Assembly: GCF_008710745.1 (NCBI RefSeq)
Contig: NZ_VYSA01000001.1
Location: forward strand, 62,001-126,000
Length of the DNA stretch: 64,000 bases
From: Microbacterium rhizomatis
GTDB lineage: Bacteria > Actinomycetota > Actinomycetes > Actinomycetales > Microbacteriaceae
Direction of reading: 5' to 3'
In this document: positions 8,162 to 16,767 of the stretch, piece by piece
Numbering within the stretch: the stretch's first letter is position 1
Layout of the letters: the number at the start of each line of letters is the position of its first letter
Position numbers and translations under genes: made by a program
The notes under the pieces: model-generated
The model's database searches: none
The model's input: the letters and a program-made list of their open reading frames with translations, nothing else
Told to the model about the DNA's origin: nothing

Positions 8162-8842
8162 TTAGAGGTCGCCGTAGTCGTTTCCGCCGGACTGGATGCT
8201 GACGACCGCGTCACCATCCAGCAGGATGAGGATGAAGTCCGAGCCGACCGCCCCGGGCGTTGTCAGCGAGTTCGTGCCACTTACGGCACGAGCGTCGAGC
8301 TGGAGGAAATCCCCCTTGCCATCGCCGTCACCGTCGAACGACGACTCCTGCGCGCCCCGCGCGACGGCGTCGGCGCGAGACATTCCGAGGCGGATGCCGC
8401 CGATCGCGGTGAGCTGCACCCCGTTCACCTCGGACGTGGTGAAGGCGACGTGGGTGCGCGACTGGGCTTCGTCGGGAACGACCGCCCTCACCCCTCCCCA
8501 GTCGTAGTACGTCTGGGCGAACTGATACTTCGCGTCGGGTGCATCGCGGGTGCCGGCCGGTGAGCTTCCGAGCAGCTCGTTGAAAAGTGCGACGATCGCG
8601 GGACCATCCGTGAAGGCGACCGACGCCATCGTCTTGCCGTCGGCTCCTACGACGGTCAGGCCGTCAAGTGACGTCACCACCGCCTCGGCGGTGGCGCTCG
8701 CAGCCGGCGTAGGGGTGTGGGACGGTGACGTCGTCACGGGTCCCGACGGCGAGGGACTGGTGGGATTTGCGGACGTTGCCGTGCACCCAGGGAGAAGCAA
8801 TACTGCGGCGATCAGGAGAACGAGGGGACGTCGGAGGTGCAC
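8162..8842 (-). CDS. Putative lipoprotein
   Basis: 226 residues. A basic N-terminus, a hydrophobic stretch and the lipobox LLPGC (Cys20) show a lipoprotein anchored outside the membrane, followed by a Ser/Thr/Pro/Ala-rich linker to about residue 50. The remaining 175 residues show no domain that I recognise; a stretch FDGDGDGKGDFLQLDAR contains Asp/Gly repeats reminiscent of a calcium loop. The GTG start is preceded by GAAGG. Single gene; the 200 bp upstream to the FGE-like gene contains nothing obvious. Confidence 0.7.
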   Translation of the reverse strand: MHLRRPLVLLIAAVLLLPGCTATSANPTSPSPSGPVTTSPSHTPTPAASATAEAVVTSLDGLTVVGADGKTMASVAFTDGPAIVALFNELLGSSPAGTRDAPDAKYQFAQTYYDWGGVRAVVPDEAQSRTHVAFTTSEVNGVQLTAIGGIRLGMSRADAVARGAQESSFDGDGDGKGDFLQLDARAVSGTNSLTTPGAVGSDFILILLDGDAVVSIQSGGNDYGDL

Positions 8843-9041
8843 ACCTTCATCCCATCATCCGAGTCCGCGACTCTCGCGACACGCTCCGCAACACTTTCAT
8901 TCCGATCACGCGGATCACGCGGGCCACCGGTAGACGCGTGCATTGCGAAGGACGGATGTGACAGGAGTCGCCGGGTGTGGCAGATCCGGCTCCCTCCGAA
9001 GCCCGCCGTCCTTCCGGATGTACAGCCCGCCGTCTAGGCCG
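8843..9041. other. Intergenic, no gene seen
   Basis: About 200 bp between the lipoprotein start and the end of the FGE-like gene. I see no coding pattern, RNA gene or strong hairpin; it should contain the lipoprotein promoter. Confidence 0.4.
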
Positions 9042-9785
9042 TCAGCGTCGAGGCGTCCACCCGCGCGGCAGCGGGCCGTCGCCGGCCGCGCGCTCTCGGT
9101 CGACCGCGGCTGACCACCCTTGGGCTGCGTCCGAACCGTCGAAGCCGCCCCGCGCCACCCGGAAGCCAACGTCCTCGTGGTGCATCCGCGGGGCGCCTCC
9201 GCGACGGGTCGACGCCCGGACGCTCCAGGCGTCGTCGGCGAAACCGCCCCCGCGGAACACCCGGTAGTCGTCGTAGCGCGCGGGATCGAGAAGATCCCAG
9301 CACCATTCCCACACATTGCCGAGTGTGTCGAAGAGCCCGTTCAGGTTCGGGAGCTTGCCGCCGACGTTCTGCGGTGCGGTCACGCCGTCGGCGCTGGTCC
9401 AGGCCACTTCGGCGAGCGGTCCGTAGTGCGCGGCGGTCGAGCCCGCGCGGCACGCGTACTCCCACTCTGCCTCGGTCGGCAGCCGGTACCCGTCGGCATC
9501 GACGTGCCAGGTCACGTCTTCGCCGTCGAACGTGTAGGCAGGGTCCAGACCCTCCCACTCCGACGCTGCGTTGCAGAAGCGGATGGCGCGGAGCCAGCTC
9601 ACGTCGGTCGCGGGGCGCCGGGGGTGCTCGGCGGTCTCACCGAGCAGCTCGGCGACCTGCGCCTGCGTCACGGCGTAGACGCCGATCTCGAACGGCTCCA
9701 GCTGCACGTCGCGCCCGGCTTTGCGCCGAGCGTCGTGCAGCGTGACCGTCCCGGCCGCGATCGTGGCCATCTCGATGTCGCTCAT
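9042..9785 (-). CDS. FGE/SUMF1-like domain protein lacking the catalytic cysteines
   Basis: 247 residues, one sulfatase-modifying-factor domain: VSWLRAIRFCNAAS, YRLPTEAEWEYACRAG, LGNVWEWCWD and RVFRGGGF follow each other in the order of formylglycine-generating enzymes. However, the segment after RGGGF reads ADDAWSVRASTRR, so the two copper-binding cysteines found there in bacterial FGE are absent, and no sulfatase gene is nearby. It may be a non-oxidising SUMF1 protein, for example a binding domain or an enzyme of another class. It starts 9 bp after the zinc dehydrogenase gene and is probably co-transcribed with it. Confidence 0.8.
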   Translation of the reverse strand: MSDIEMATIAAGTVTLHDARRKAGRDVQLEPFEIGVYAVTQAQVAELLGETAEHPRRPATDVSWLRAIRFCNAASEWEGLDPAYTFDGEDVTWHVDADGYRLPTEAEWEYACRAGSTAAHYGPLAEVAWTSADGVTAPQNVGGKLPNLNGLFDTLGNVWEWCWDLLDPARYDDYRVFRGGGFADDAWSVRASTRRGGAPRMHHEDVGFRVARGGFDGSDAAQGWSAAVDRERAAGDGPLPRGWTPRR

Positions 9786-9794
9786 CCTGGTGGG

Positions 9795-10823
9795 TCAGAC
9801 GATCCGTCGCGGGTCGACGTGCACTTTCGGCCCCGGCCCGGCATTCGGGCCGCGTCGTCCCTCGAGTCTCGCGGGGACCTCCTCCAGCGCCACCACCTCA
9901 CTCACGAGCGCGTCCGGGACGACGGCGCTGCGGGCGAAGCTCTCGATCGCACCCGCCAGCCCCGGAGAAGCGGAGAGGATGCCGACGGCCGTGACGTCCT
10001 TGAGCGCGATGTCGCGGGTGTCGACCAGGCTCGGTGTGGACGACAGACCGATGCAGACCACTCGCCCGGCGGGCTTCACGAGCCGAACGCAGAGCGCGGG
10101 CATGCGATCGTTGCTCGTCGCATCGATGACAGCGTCGAACCGGTGGGGCGCGGAATCGATGAGGTCGTCGATCGTCGAGGTGTGCGCGACGCCGAGCGAC
10201 TCGGCGAGGGCCAGGGACGAAGCCCGGACACCGCCGACATGCACCGCGGCACCCTCGGCGAGCGCGAACTGCGCGGCGAGCAGCCCGATGGTTCCCGAGC
10301 CGAGCACGAGCACGCGGCGGCCCGGCTCGAGTGTTGCGGCACGAACGGCGCGCAGCGCGTTGCCACCGGGCTCGACGAGTGCCGCCGCCGCGAGACTGAC
10401 GTGCTCCGGGATCTCGTAGGCGAATCGCGTGGGGATGAGAAGTCGCTCCGCCAGCGCGCCGGCCCAGTCGCCGCGGATGCCGACCTCGGCACGGTTCGGG
10501 CAGACGTGGTGGTTTCCTGCGGCGCAGTACTCGCAGTGACCGCAGCCGAGCATGGTGTCGCCCGTCACCCGCTTGCCGAGCCAGGGAGCGTCGGCGGCGT
10601 CACCCACAGCCGAGACGCGGCCGGTCCACTCGTGCCCGAGACGGAGGGGAAAGCGCGTGTGCCCCTGCTCGATGTAGGCCATCTCGCCCGTATAGAGCTC
10701 CACGTCCGTGCCGCAGATGCCGACCCGTTCCACATCGACGAGCAGCTGCCCGGGGGCGGGGACGGGGTCGGGCACGTCCTGCACGGCGGCGCTCCGGGGC
10801 GAGGAGACGACGAGAGCGCGCAT
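9795..10823 (-). CDS. Zinc-dependent medium-chain alcohol/sorbitol-type dehydrogenase
   Basis: 342 residues. Catalytic zinc ligands are Cys37 (GICGTD) and the His/Glu of RLGHEWTG. Four closely spaced cysteines in CGHCEYCAAGNHHVC form the structural zinc site, and LGSGTIGLLAAQ is the NAD(P) Rossmann motif. This is the pattern of polyol, threonine and galactonate/idonate dehydrogenases. Being divergent from an IlvD/Edd dehydratase and an SDR gene, it most likely oxidises a sugar or sugar acid in the same pathway (inference). ATG 10823 is directly preceded by an in-frame GTG at 10826. Confidence 0.8.
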   Translation of the reverse strand: MRALVVSSPRSAAVQDVPDPVPAPGQLLVDVERVGICGTDVELYTGEMAYIEQGHTRFPLRLGHEWTGRVSAVGDAADAPWLGKRVTGDTMLGCGHCEYCAAGNHHVCPNRAEVGIRGDWAGALAERLLIPTRFAYEIPEHVSLAAAALVEPGGNALRAVRAATLEPGRRVLVLGSGTIGLLAAQFALAEGAAVHVGGVRASSLALAESLGVAHTSTIDDLIDSAPHRFDAVIDATSNDRMPALCVRLVKPAGRVVCIGLSSTPSLVDTRDIALKDVTAVGILSASPGLAGAIESFARSAVVPDALVSEVVALEEVPARLEGRRGPNAGPGPKVHVDPRRIV

Positions 10824-10882
10824 CACCGCCTGCTCATCGTGAGCAGTCGGGGTCGGCGCGCGAGGGCTGTGGCATGATTCGG

Positions 10883-10917
10883 AATATTAGCCAACCATTC
10901 GACGCGTCGGTGAATGG
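10883..10917. promoter_or_regulatory. Possible operator between divergent sugar-acid genes
   Basis: The 100-bp divergent spacer holds a nested dyad: CCATTC (10895-10900) and GAATGG (10912-10917) around a perfect palindrome CGACGCGTCG (10900-10909). Just upstream is an A/T-rich stretch GGAATATTAG (10881-10890) that could be a -10 for the dehydratase gene. A regulator of the GntR or LacI type could bind here; no regulator gene is adjacent, so this is tentative. Confidence 0.3.
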
Positions 10918-10926
10918 GGTTCGACG

Positions 10927-12645
10927 ATGAATCATCTCCGCAGTGCGGAATGGTATCTGGGTGACGATCGCAACGCGTACATCCACCGTGCGTGGATGCG
11001 GCGCGGCAACCCGGAAGACTCCGTGGACGGCACGAGGCCGCAGATCGCGATCGCCAATACCGCGTCGGATCTCACCCCGTGCAACATGCATCTGAACGAG
11101 GTCGCCGCGGCGGTGAAGAACGGCGTGTGGGCAGCAGGCGGAGTCCCGTACAACCTCCCGGTCGTCTCGCTGGGCGAGACCCAGGTCAGGCCCACGGCGA
11201 TGCTGTGGCGGAACATGGCGGCGATGGCCATGGAGGAGATGTTCCGCGCGAACCCGATCGACGGACTCGTTCTGCTGGGCGGCTGCGACAAGACCATTCC
11301 CGCATTGCTCATGGCCGCGGCATCCGTCGACATCCCCGCGATCGTCGTGCCCGGGGGCCCGATGCTCACGGGGCACTTCCGGGGCGAGGCGCTCGGCTGC
11401 GGCACCGATGTGTGGCGATTGAGCGAGGAGGCGCGGGCCGGGACGATATCGCACGCGCAGTTCCTGCAGTCCGAGCAGTCGATGATCCGGGGCAAGGGCC
11501 ACTGCAACACGATGGGCACGGCATCGACGATGGCCGTTGTCGCCGAAGCTCTCGGCATGACGATTCCGGGTTTCGCGGGCACTCCCGCGGCGGACGCGCG
11601 GCTGCTCTCCCTTTCGCACGACACGGGGCGTCTCATCGTCGAGCTCGTCACAGCCGGCCGACGGCCCAGCGACATCATGACGAAAGAGGCGTTCCTCAAC
11701 GCGATCGTCGCCGTCGCGGCCGTCGGCGGGTCCACCAACTCCGTCATGCACCTCCTCGCGATCGCCGGTCGCCTCGGCATCGACCTCACCCTGGACGATT
11801 TCGACGCCGCAGGCGGGGGCGTGCCGGTCCTCGCGGATCTGCAGCCGAGCGGACGGTTCCTCATGGACGACCTCTATCGGGCGGGCGGGGTACTGGCGGT
11901 GCTGGCGCAGGTCAAGGACCTGCTGCACGCCGAGCCGATCACCGTCACCGGCAGACCCCTCGTCGATTACCTCGACGATCGTCCCGTCTACGATGACGCC
12001 GTCATCCACTCGAGGGATGCTCCGCTCCTGGCCGATGCCGGGATCGCCGTCCTCCGTGGAAACCTCGCCCCCCGCGGCGCGATCATCAAGCCCTCCGCAG
12101 CCTCGCCCCACCTGCTCCAGCATGTCGGGCCCGCGGTCGTGTTCGACTCGATCGAAGACATGCACGCCCGGATCGATGATCCGATGCTGGAGGTCACGGC
12201 CGATTCGGTGCTGGTCCTCCGCGGGTGCGGACCGCGCGGCTACCCCGGAATGCCCGAAGTGGGCAATATGCCGCTCCCGCGGAAGCTCCTGGCCCAGGGC
12301 GTCCGCGACATGGTGCGCATCAGCGACGCGCGCATGAGCGGAACGGCCTACGGCACGGTGATCCTCCACGTGGCTCCGGAAGCCGCCGCAGGAGGGCCGC
12401 TGGCCTTCATCCGCACCGGCGACATCGTCACCGTCGACGTCCAGAAGCGCAGCCTCAGCGTCGACGTCGACGAGCGAGAGCTGCAGGCCCGCGGTCAGGC
12501 GCGCGCGAGCGTGTCGGCATACGCCGCCCCGGTGCGCGGCTGGGCGAAGCTGTACGTCGACCACGTGATGCAGGCGGACACCGGCGCCGACCTCGACTTC
12601 CTCGTGGGGTCCAGCGGCGACCGCGTGGTACGCGAATCGCACTGA
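10927..12645 (+). CDS. IlvD/Edd-family sugar-acid dehydratase
   Basis: 572 residues. The N-terminal LRSAEWY, the first cluster cysteine in DLTPCNMHL, the second in LLGGCDKTIPA and the third in GKGHCNTMGTAS, plus GGSTNSVMHLLAIA and SDARMSGTAYG further on, identify the Fe-S dehydratase family. The LRSxxW opening and TGSD/TASD-type motif favour the pentonate/hexonate (arabinonate, xylonate, galactonate) branch over true dihydroxy-acid dehydratase. It would remove water from a sugar acid to give a 2-keto-3-deoxy acid. The SDR gene follows 38 bp later. Substrate not determinable from sequence alone. Confidence 0.85.
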   Translation: MNHLRSAEWYLGDDRNAYIHRAWMRRGNPEDSVDGTRPQIAIANTASDLTPCNMHLNEVAAAVKNGVWAAGGVPYNLPVVSLGETQVRPTAMLWRNMAAMAMEEMFRANPIDGLVLLGGCDKTIPALLMAAASVDIPAIVVPGGPMLTGHFRGEALGCGTDVWRLSEEARAGTISHAQFLQSEQSMIRGKGHCNTMGTASTMAVVAEALGMTIPGFAGTPAADARLLSLSHDTGRLIVELVTAGRRPSDIMTKEAFLNAIVAVAAVGGSTNSVMHLLAIAGRLGIDLTLDDFDAAGGGVPVLADLQPSGRFLMDDLYRAGGVLAVLAQVKDLLHAEPITVTGRPLVDYLDDRPVYDDAVIHSRDAPLLADAGIAVLRGNLAPRGAIIKPSAASPHLLQHVGPAVVFDSIEDMHARIDDPMLEVTADSVLVLRGCGPRGYPGMPEVGNMPLPRKLLAQGVRDMVRISDARMSGTAYGTVILHVAPEAAAGGPLAFIRTGDIVTVDVQKRSLSVDVDERELQARGQARASVSAYAAPVRGWAKLYVDHVMQADTGADLDFLVGSSGDRVVRESH

Positions 12646-12683
12646 AACAGCAGTGATGTGACCGAGAAGCAGGGAGTGGGGCG

Positions 12684-13427
12684 ATGACGGAGTTCGACGG
12701 AGCCGTGGCGATCGTGACCGGTGGTGCCAGCGGGATCGGCGCCGCAACGGCGGTGCTGCTCGCGGCGCGTGGCGCTCGGGTCGCCGTACTCGATCGTGAC
12801 GTCACGGGAGTGCCGGGGTCGCTTTTCGCGCTGACGTGCGATGTGTCGGACAGCGTCCAGGTGGATGCTGCCGTCTCGCGCGTGGTGCACCACTTCGGAG
12901 CGCTCGACATCGTTATCAACAATGCCGGTATCGGCGCGGTGGGCGACATCGCCGCGAACGAAGACGACGAATGGCATCGTGTCCTCGACGTCAACGTGGT
13001 GGGCATCGCCCGCGTGACGAGGGCGGCCCTGCCGCACCTGCGGCGATCGACACGAGCGGCGGTCGTCAACACGTGCTCGGTTGCAGGGTGGATCGGCCTG
13101 CCGCAGCGCGTCGTGTACTCCGCGAGCAAAGGCGCGGTGGCCGCCCTGACCCTTGCGATGGCCGCCGACCACGTCCGTGAGGGGATCCGCGTGAACGCTG
13201 TGATGCCCGGCACAGCAGACACCCCGTGGGTGGGGCGACTCCTTGACGCAGCCGATGACCGCGAGGCGGCCTCTGCCGCTCTGCGCGCGCGCCAGCCGAT
13301 GGGTCGTCTGGTGAGCGCCGACGAGGTCGCCCAGGCCATCGCCTACCTCGCTTCGCCGGCGTCGTCGTCCACGACCGGAACGCTCCTCGCCGTCGACGGC
13401 GGCATGGCGGGAGTCCGTCCATCCTGA
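12684..13427 (+). CDS. Short-chain dehydrogenase/reductase (SDR)
   Basis: 247 residues, classical SDR length. TGGASGIG (residues 12-19) binds the NAD(P) cofactor, NNAG is present, the catalytic Ser lies in NTCSVAGWIG and the Tyr/Lys pair in VVYSASKGA, followed by the usual VNAVMPG. Asp after the second beta strand (VLDRD) suggests NAD preference. A GGGAG site precedes the ATG. It is downstream of the dehydratase and probably acts on a sugar, sugar acid or keto-deoxy acid of the same pathway (inference). Confidence 0.85.
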   Translation: MTEFDGAVAIVTGGASGIGAATAVLLAARGARVAVLDRDVTGVPGSLFALTCDVSDSVQVDAAVSRVVHHFGALDIVINNAGIGAVGDIAANEDDEWHRVLDVNVVGIARVTRAALPHLRRSTRAAVVNTCSVAGWIGLPQRVVYSASKGAVAALTLAMAADHVREGIRVNAVMPGTADTPWVGRLLDAADDREAASAALRARQPMGRLVSADEVAQAIAYLASPASSSTTGTLLAVDGGMAGVRPS

Positions 13428-13478
13428 CCGCGAGGGGGCGCTGCGCCGGCTGTCCGCCGCTCGTGGAATCATGAGCGC

Positions 13479-14354
13479 ATGCCCGAATCTCCCGAGGTGC
13501 AGGCGCTTGCCGAGTTCCTGGCCGATCGCATCGTCGGACGCGAGATCTCGGGCGTCGACATCGCTTTCCCCAAGGCCCTGAAGTCGCCCTCCACAGACCC
13601 CCTGATCGGATGCCGCATCACCGGCGTCGTCCGCCGGGGCAAGCTGATCGACATCAGTGCTGAAGGTGTGGGCGACCCCGTCCACCTCGTCGTCCACTGG
13701 GGTCACGACGGCTGGCTCCTCTGGCATGACACGGTGCCCGTCGGCACGAAGCGGGCGGGCGATGCGACCCTGATGGCGCGGATCCGCCTCAGCGGCGACG
13801 GGCCGGACCTCGGCCCCGCCGGCCCCGCAGAGTCACCGGGGTTCGATCTCACCGACTCCGGCCAGTGGAAGGCGCTCTCGATCTTCGTCGTCGCCGATCC
13901 ACGAGCCGTCCCGGCGGTCGCGAAGCTCGGGCCAGACCCCCTCGACGACGCGTTCTCGCGCGACGCACTCGGCGCGATCCTGGCGGGGCGTCGCAAGCAG
14001 CTCAAGGCTCTCCTGCAGGATCAGTCGGCCGTCGCGGGGATCGGCAATGCCTATTCCGACGAGATCCTCCACGCGGCGAGGCTCTCGCCGGTCGTACATG
14101 CGGCGGCGCTTTCCACGGCGGAGATCGACCGGCTTCACGACGCGATGCGCAGCATCCTGTCTTCTGCGGTCCTGGAGCGGCGCGGCCTCGCCCCCGAGGC
14201 ACTCAAGGACGACAAGCGCGCCAACATGCGCGTGCATCGCCGACCGGGCGAGGCCTGCCCCGTCTGCGGTGACACCGTGCGCGAATTCACGTTCTCCGGG
14301 GCAGCGGCCCACTACTGCCCGACGTGCCAGACGAACGGCGTCGCTCTGGCATGA
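13479..14354 (+). CDS. Fpg/Nei-family DNA glycosylase
   Basis: 291 residues. The protein begins MPESPEV, giving the catalytic N-terminal Pro and Glu of formamidopyrimidine-DNA glycosylases/endonuclease VIII; RRGKLIDI supplies the conserved lysine of the beta-hairpin. The helix-two-turns-helix region (SAVAGIGNAYSDEIL) and a C-terminal zinc finger C-x2-C-x16-C-x2-C (CPVC ... CPTC) complete the family plan. It excises oxidised bases and nicks the strand. The ATG is preceded by AATCAT 6 nt upstream and no ribosome-binding site, so it is probably leaderless. Fpg versus Nei2 subtype cannot be settled here. Confidence 0.85.
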   Translation: MPESPEVQALAEFLADRIVGREISGVDIAFPKALKSPSTDPLIGCRITGVVRRGKLIDISAEGVGDPVHLVVHWGHDGWLLWHDTVPVGTKRAGDATLMARIRLSGDGPDLGPAGPAESPGFDLTDSGQWKALSIFVVADPRAVPAVAKLGPDPLDDAFSRDALGAILAGRRKQLKALLQDQSAVAGIGNAYSDEILHAARLSPVVHAAALSTAEIDRLHDAMRSILSSAVLERRGLAPEALKDDKRANMRVHRRPGEACPVCGDTVREFTFSGAAAHYCPTCQTNGVALA

Positions 14355-14389
14355 ACGACGCCGCGCAGCACGCGCCCTATCCTGGTCGC

Positions 14390-14908
14390 ATGGATGCGGA
14401 CGCCGAGGCGGGCCTCTCGCCCGTGCGGCACTTCGCACGCGCGCTCTTCACCGAGGACGCGATCTACGGGCTCATCCTCGTGTCGGGGATGATCGTGATC
14501 AGTGCGCAGGTCCAGGGGCAGCCGTGGGCGGCATTCTTCACCGTGCTGGTCACCGTCGTCGTGTTCTGGATCGCCCACGTCTACTCTCAGGCACTGGCGC
14601 TCTACGCCCGCCACCGTGCCAACCACAATCTGTGGCGCGCCATCGGCGACGCGATGTACAAGGCCCGGGGCATGCTCGTGGTCTCGGTGCCGGCCCTCGT
14701 CCTCCTGCTGGCGGGGTCGGCCGAGGTCGTGGACGACGAGCTGGCCCTGACGACCGCGCTCGTCGTCAATGTCGTCCTGCTCGCGCTGGTCGGCTGGATC
14801 GCTGTTGCGCGTTGGTCGACGAGCTTCTGGGCGCGAACCGGCGGAGCGCTGCTGACTGCCGCTTTCGGACTCGTCCTCACCGTGCTCAAAGCTTTCGTCC
14901 ATCACTGA
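14390..14908 (+). CDS. Four-helix membrane protein of unknown function
   Basis: 172 residues from ATG 14390. Four hydrophobic segments (about residues 22-40, 42-62, 97-115 and 120-160 in pieces) with a short conserved-looking loop YARHRANHNLWRAIGDAMYKARG between the second and third. I do not recognise a named family. Start choice: TATCCT at 14378-14383 sits 6 nt before ATG 14390; an earlier ATG at 14351 overlaps the glycosylase stop as ATGA and would add 13 residues. Both may be used, one from the upstream message. Confidence 0.65.
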   Translation: MDADAEAGLSPVRHFARALFTEDAIYGLILVSGMIVISAQVQGQPWAAFFTVLVTVVVFWIAHVYSQALALYARHRANHNLWRAIGDAMYKARGMLVVSVPALVLLLAGSAEVVDDELALTTALVVNVVLLALVGWIAVARWSTSFWARTGGALLTAAFGLVLTVLKAFVHH

Positions 14909-14962
14909 CCTCGTCCCGGCGGCCGCCGTGCCCGCGTTCGGCCGCGGGTCTAGGCTGGAACG

Positions 14963-15121
14963 ATGACCACGCCCCAGCTCGTGCCCCTCATCGTGCTGCA
15001 GCCGACGGTGGCTGAGAAGCCCGCCGACGTCGATGCCGCCATCGATGGAGAGAAGACGGCCACCGATCCTCGTTCCGACGCCGCCGGGCAGTGCTGCGGT
15101 GGAGGCTCCTGCTCGATCTGA
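14963..15121 (+). CDS. 52-residue protein with Cys-rich C-terminal tail
   Basis: A small gene with a leaderless signature: TAGGCT (14951-14956), 6 nt, then ATG. The protein starts MTTPQLVPLIVLQP, has an acidic middle and ends QCCGGGSCSI. The CCxxxxC tail at the very C-terminus looks suited to binding a soft metal (Cu, Zn, As) or a cluster. No signal peptide. It ends 21 bp from the convergent MFS exporter gene. I know no family for it; coding status rests on the promoter, codon usage and a clean stop. Confidence 0.6.
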   Translation: MTTPQLVPLIVLQPTVAEKPADVDAAIDGEKTATDPRSDAAGQCCGGGSCSI

Positions 15122-15142
15122 TTCGGGGTCGGACGGCCGAGG

Positions 15143-16660
15143 TCAGTGAGCGAAGTGCTGCTCGCCTTCGGGGTCATCGGCGGGCTTGCGTACGAAGAAC
15201 GACCCCACCACCGTGAGGAGCGACACGATCGCTCCCACGAGGAACGCCGCGCGGACGCCGGCCGCTTGGGCGGCGATGTCGGCGGTGCCGGCACTCTGGG
15301 CTCCGGCGGTCACCGCAGACATCACGGTGATGAAGATCGCGATACCCGTCGCTCCGGCCACCTGCTGCACGGTGCCGACCACGGCGCTGCCGTAGGAGTA
15401 GAAGCGCTTCTTGAGCGAGCCGAGCGACGCGGTGAACAGTGGCGTGAACGACATCGCGAGCCCCAATGACAGCAGCACCTGCCCGGCGACGATGACCCAC
15501 ACGGGGGTGAACTCCGTCAGCGTCGAATAGAACCACAGCACGGCCGCGGCCAGGATCGACCCCGGGATGATCAGCACCCTGGTACCCCAGCGGTCGTAGA
15601 TGCGGCCGATGAGCGGCCCGGTGAAGCCCATGATGAGCGCGCCCGGCAGCACGATGAGGCCGGTCTCGAGGGGCGAGACGCCGACGACGTTCTGCAGATA
15701 GATCGGCAGTACGGTGAGGGCGCCGAAGAATGCGAGCGAGAGCACGAACATCTGCGCCATCGCGATCGAGAAGTTCGCGGAGCTGAACACCCGGAGGTCC
15801 AGGAGCGCACTGTCGGTTCGCTGCAGACGCAGCTGCCGCCAGATGAACAGAGCGAGTGCCACGACGCCGACACTGAGCGAGATCCACAGCGACATCGCCG
15901 CTGCGCTCGCCGCAGCATCCGCACCCGATCCGTGCGCTGCGGCGCCGCCGATCTGGCTGAGGCCGTAGACGATGCCGCCGAACCCGAGCGCGGACAGCAC
16001 GATCGAGAGCGCGTCGATCGGAGCCTTGCGGGTCTCACCGACGTTCGTCACCCACTTCGCGCCGATCAGCAGCATCACCAGCGCGATGGGCAGCACAAGT
16101 CCGAACATCCAGCGCCAGTTCAGTGTCTCCAGGATGATTCCCGAGAGGGTGGGGCCGATCGCGGGAGCCACCGAGATGACCACCGACACGCGGCCCATCA
16201 TCCGCCCGCGGGCATGAGCCGGCACGAGCGTCATGATCGTCGTCATGAGGAGCGGCATCATGATCGCGGTGCCGGATGCCTGGATCACGCGTGCCACGAG
16301 CAGCACTTCGAAGCCGGGCGCGACGAATGCGGTCAGCGTCCCGGCGGAGAAGAGGGTCATGCCGCCGATGAAGGCCTGACGGGTGGTGAACCTCTGCAGC
16401 AGGAAGCCCGTGATCGGGATGACGACGGCCATCGTGAGCATGAACGCCGTCGTGAGCCACTGCGCCGCGAGCGCGGTGATGTTCAGGTCGACCATGAGGT
16501 GCGGGATCGCGACGTTCATGATCGTCTCGTTGAGGATCACCACGAACGCCGCGCCGAGGAGCAGCCAGATCACGCGCGAATCACGCGCACTGATCCCCGA
16601 TGTCGTGCGAATCGCTGACGACGGGTGGACGGTGCGCAGGCTGTCGGTGTCGGCAGTCAT
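15143..16660 (-). CDS. DHA2-family MFS drug exporter (14 TM)
   Basis: 505 residues from ATG 16660, which has a GAGGAG ribosome-binding site. About 14 hydrophobic segments; LNETIMNVAIPHLMVDL and QWLTTAFMLTMAVVIPITGFL are the typical first helices of the DHA2 (EmrB/QacA/LfrA) drug:proton antiporters, and GRMMGRVSVVISVAPAIGPTL is the motif C antiporter signature. It probably exports a toxic compound across the cytoplasmic membrane. It is a single leftward gene, convergent with the small Cys-rich protein gene. Substrate unknown; no TetR regulator is adjacent. Confidence 0.85.
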   Translation of the reverse strand: MTADTDSLRTVHPSSAIRTTSGISARDSRVIWLLLGAAFVVILNETIMNVAIPHLMVDLNITALAAQWLTTAFMLTMAVVIPITGFLLQRFTTRQAFIGGMTLFSAGTLTAFVAPGFEVLLVARVIQASGTAIMMPLLMTTIMTLVPAHARGRMMGRVSVVISVAPAIGPTLSGIILETLNWRWMFGLVLPIALVMLLIGAKWVTNVGETRKAPIDALSIVLSALGFGGIVYGLSQIGGAAAHGSGADAAASAAAMSLWISLSVGVVALALFIWRQLRLQRTDSALLDLRVFSSANFSIAMAQMFVLSLAFFGALTVLPIYLQNVVGVSPLETGLIVLPGALIMGFTGPLIGRIYDRWGTRVLIIPGSILAAAVLWFYSTLTEFTPVWVIVAGQVLLSLGLAMSFTPLFTASLGSLKKRFYSYGSAVVGTVQQVAGATGIAIFITVMSAVTAGAQSAGTADIAAQAAGVRAAFLVGAIVSLLTVVGSFFVRKPADDPEGEQHFAH

Positions 16661-16767
16661 CGAAAGGGGCTCCTCGTGGCGGTCGCGCCACCGTGTCGAT
16701 GCCGCTCGTTTGAGGGTAACGGCGTGCGGTGACATGCGATTCCCGATCCGCGTGACACGATCCGTGC

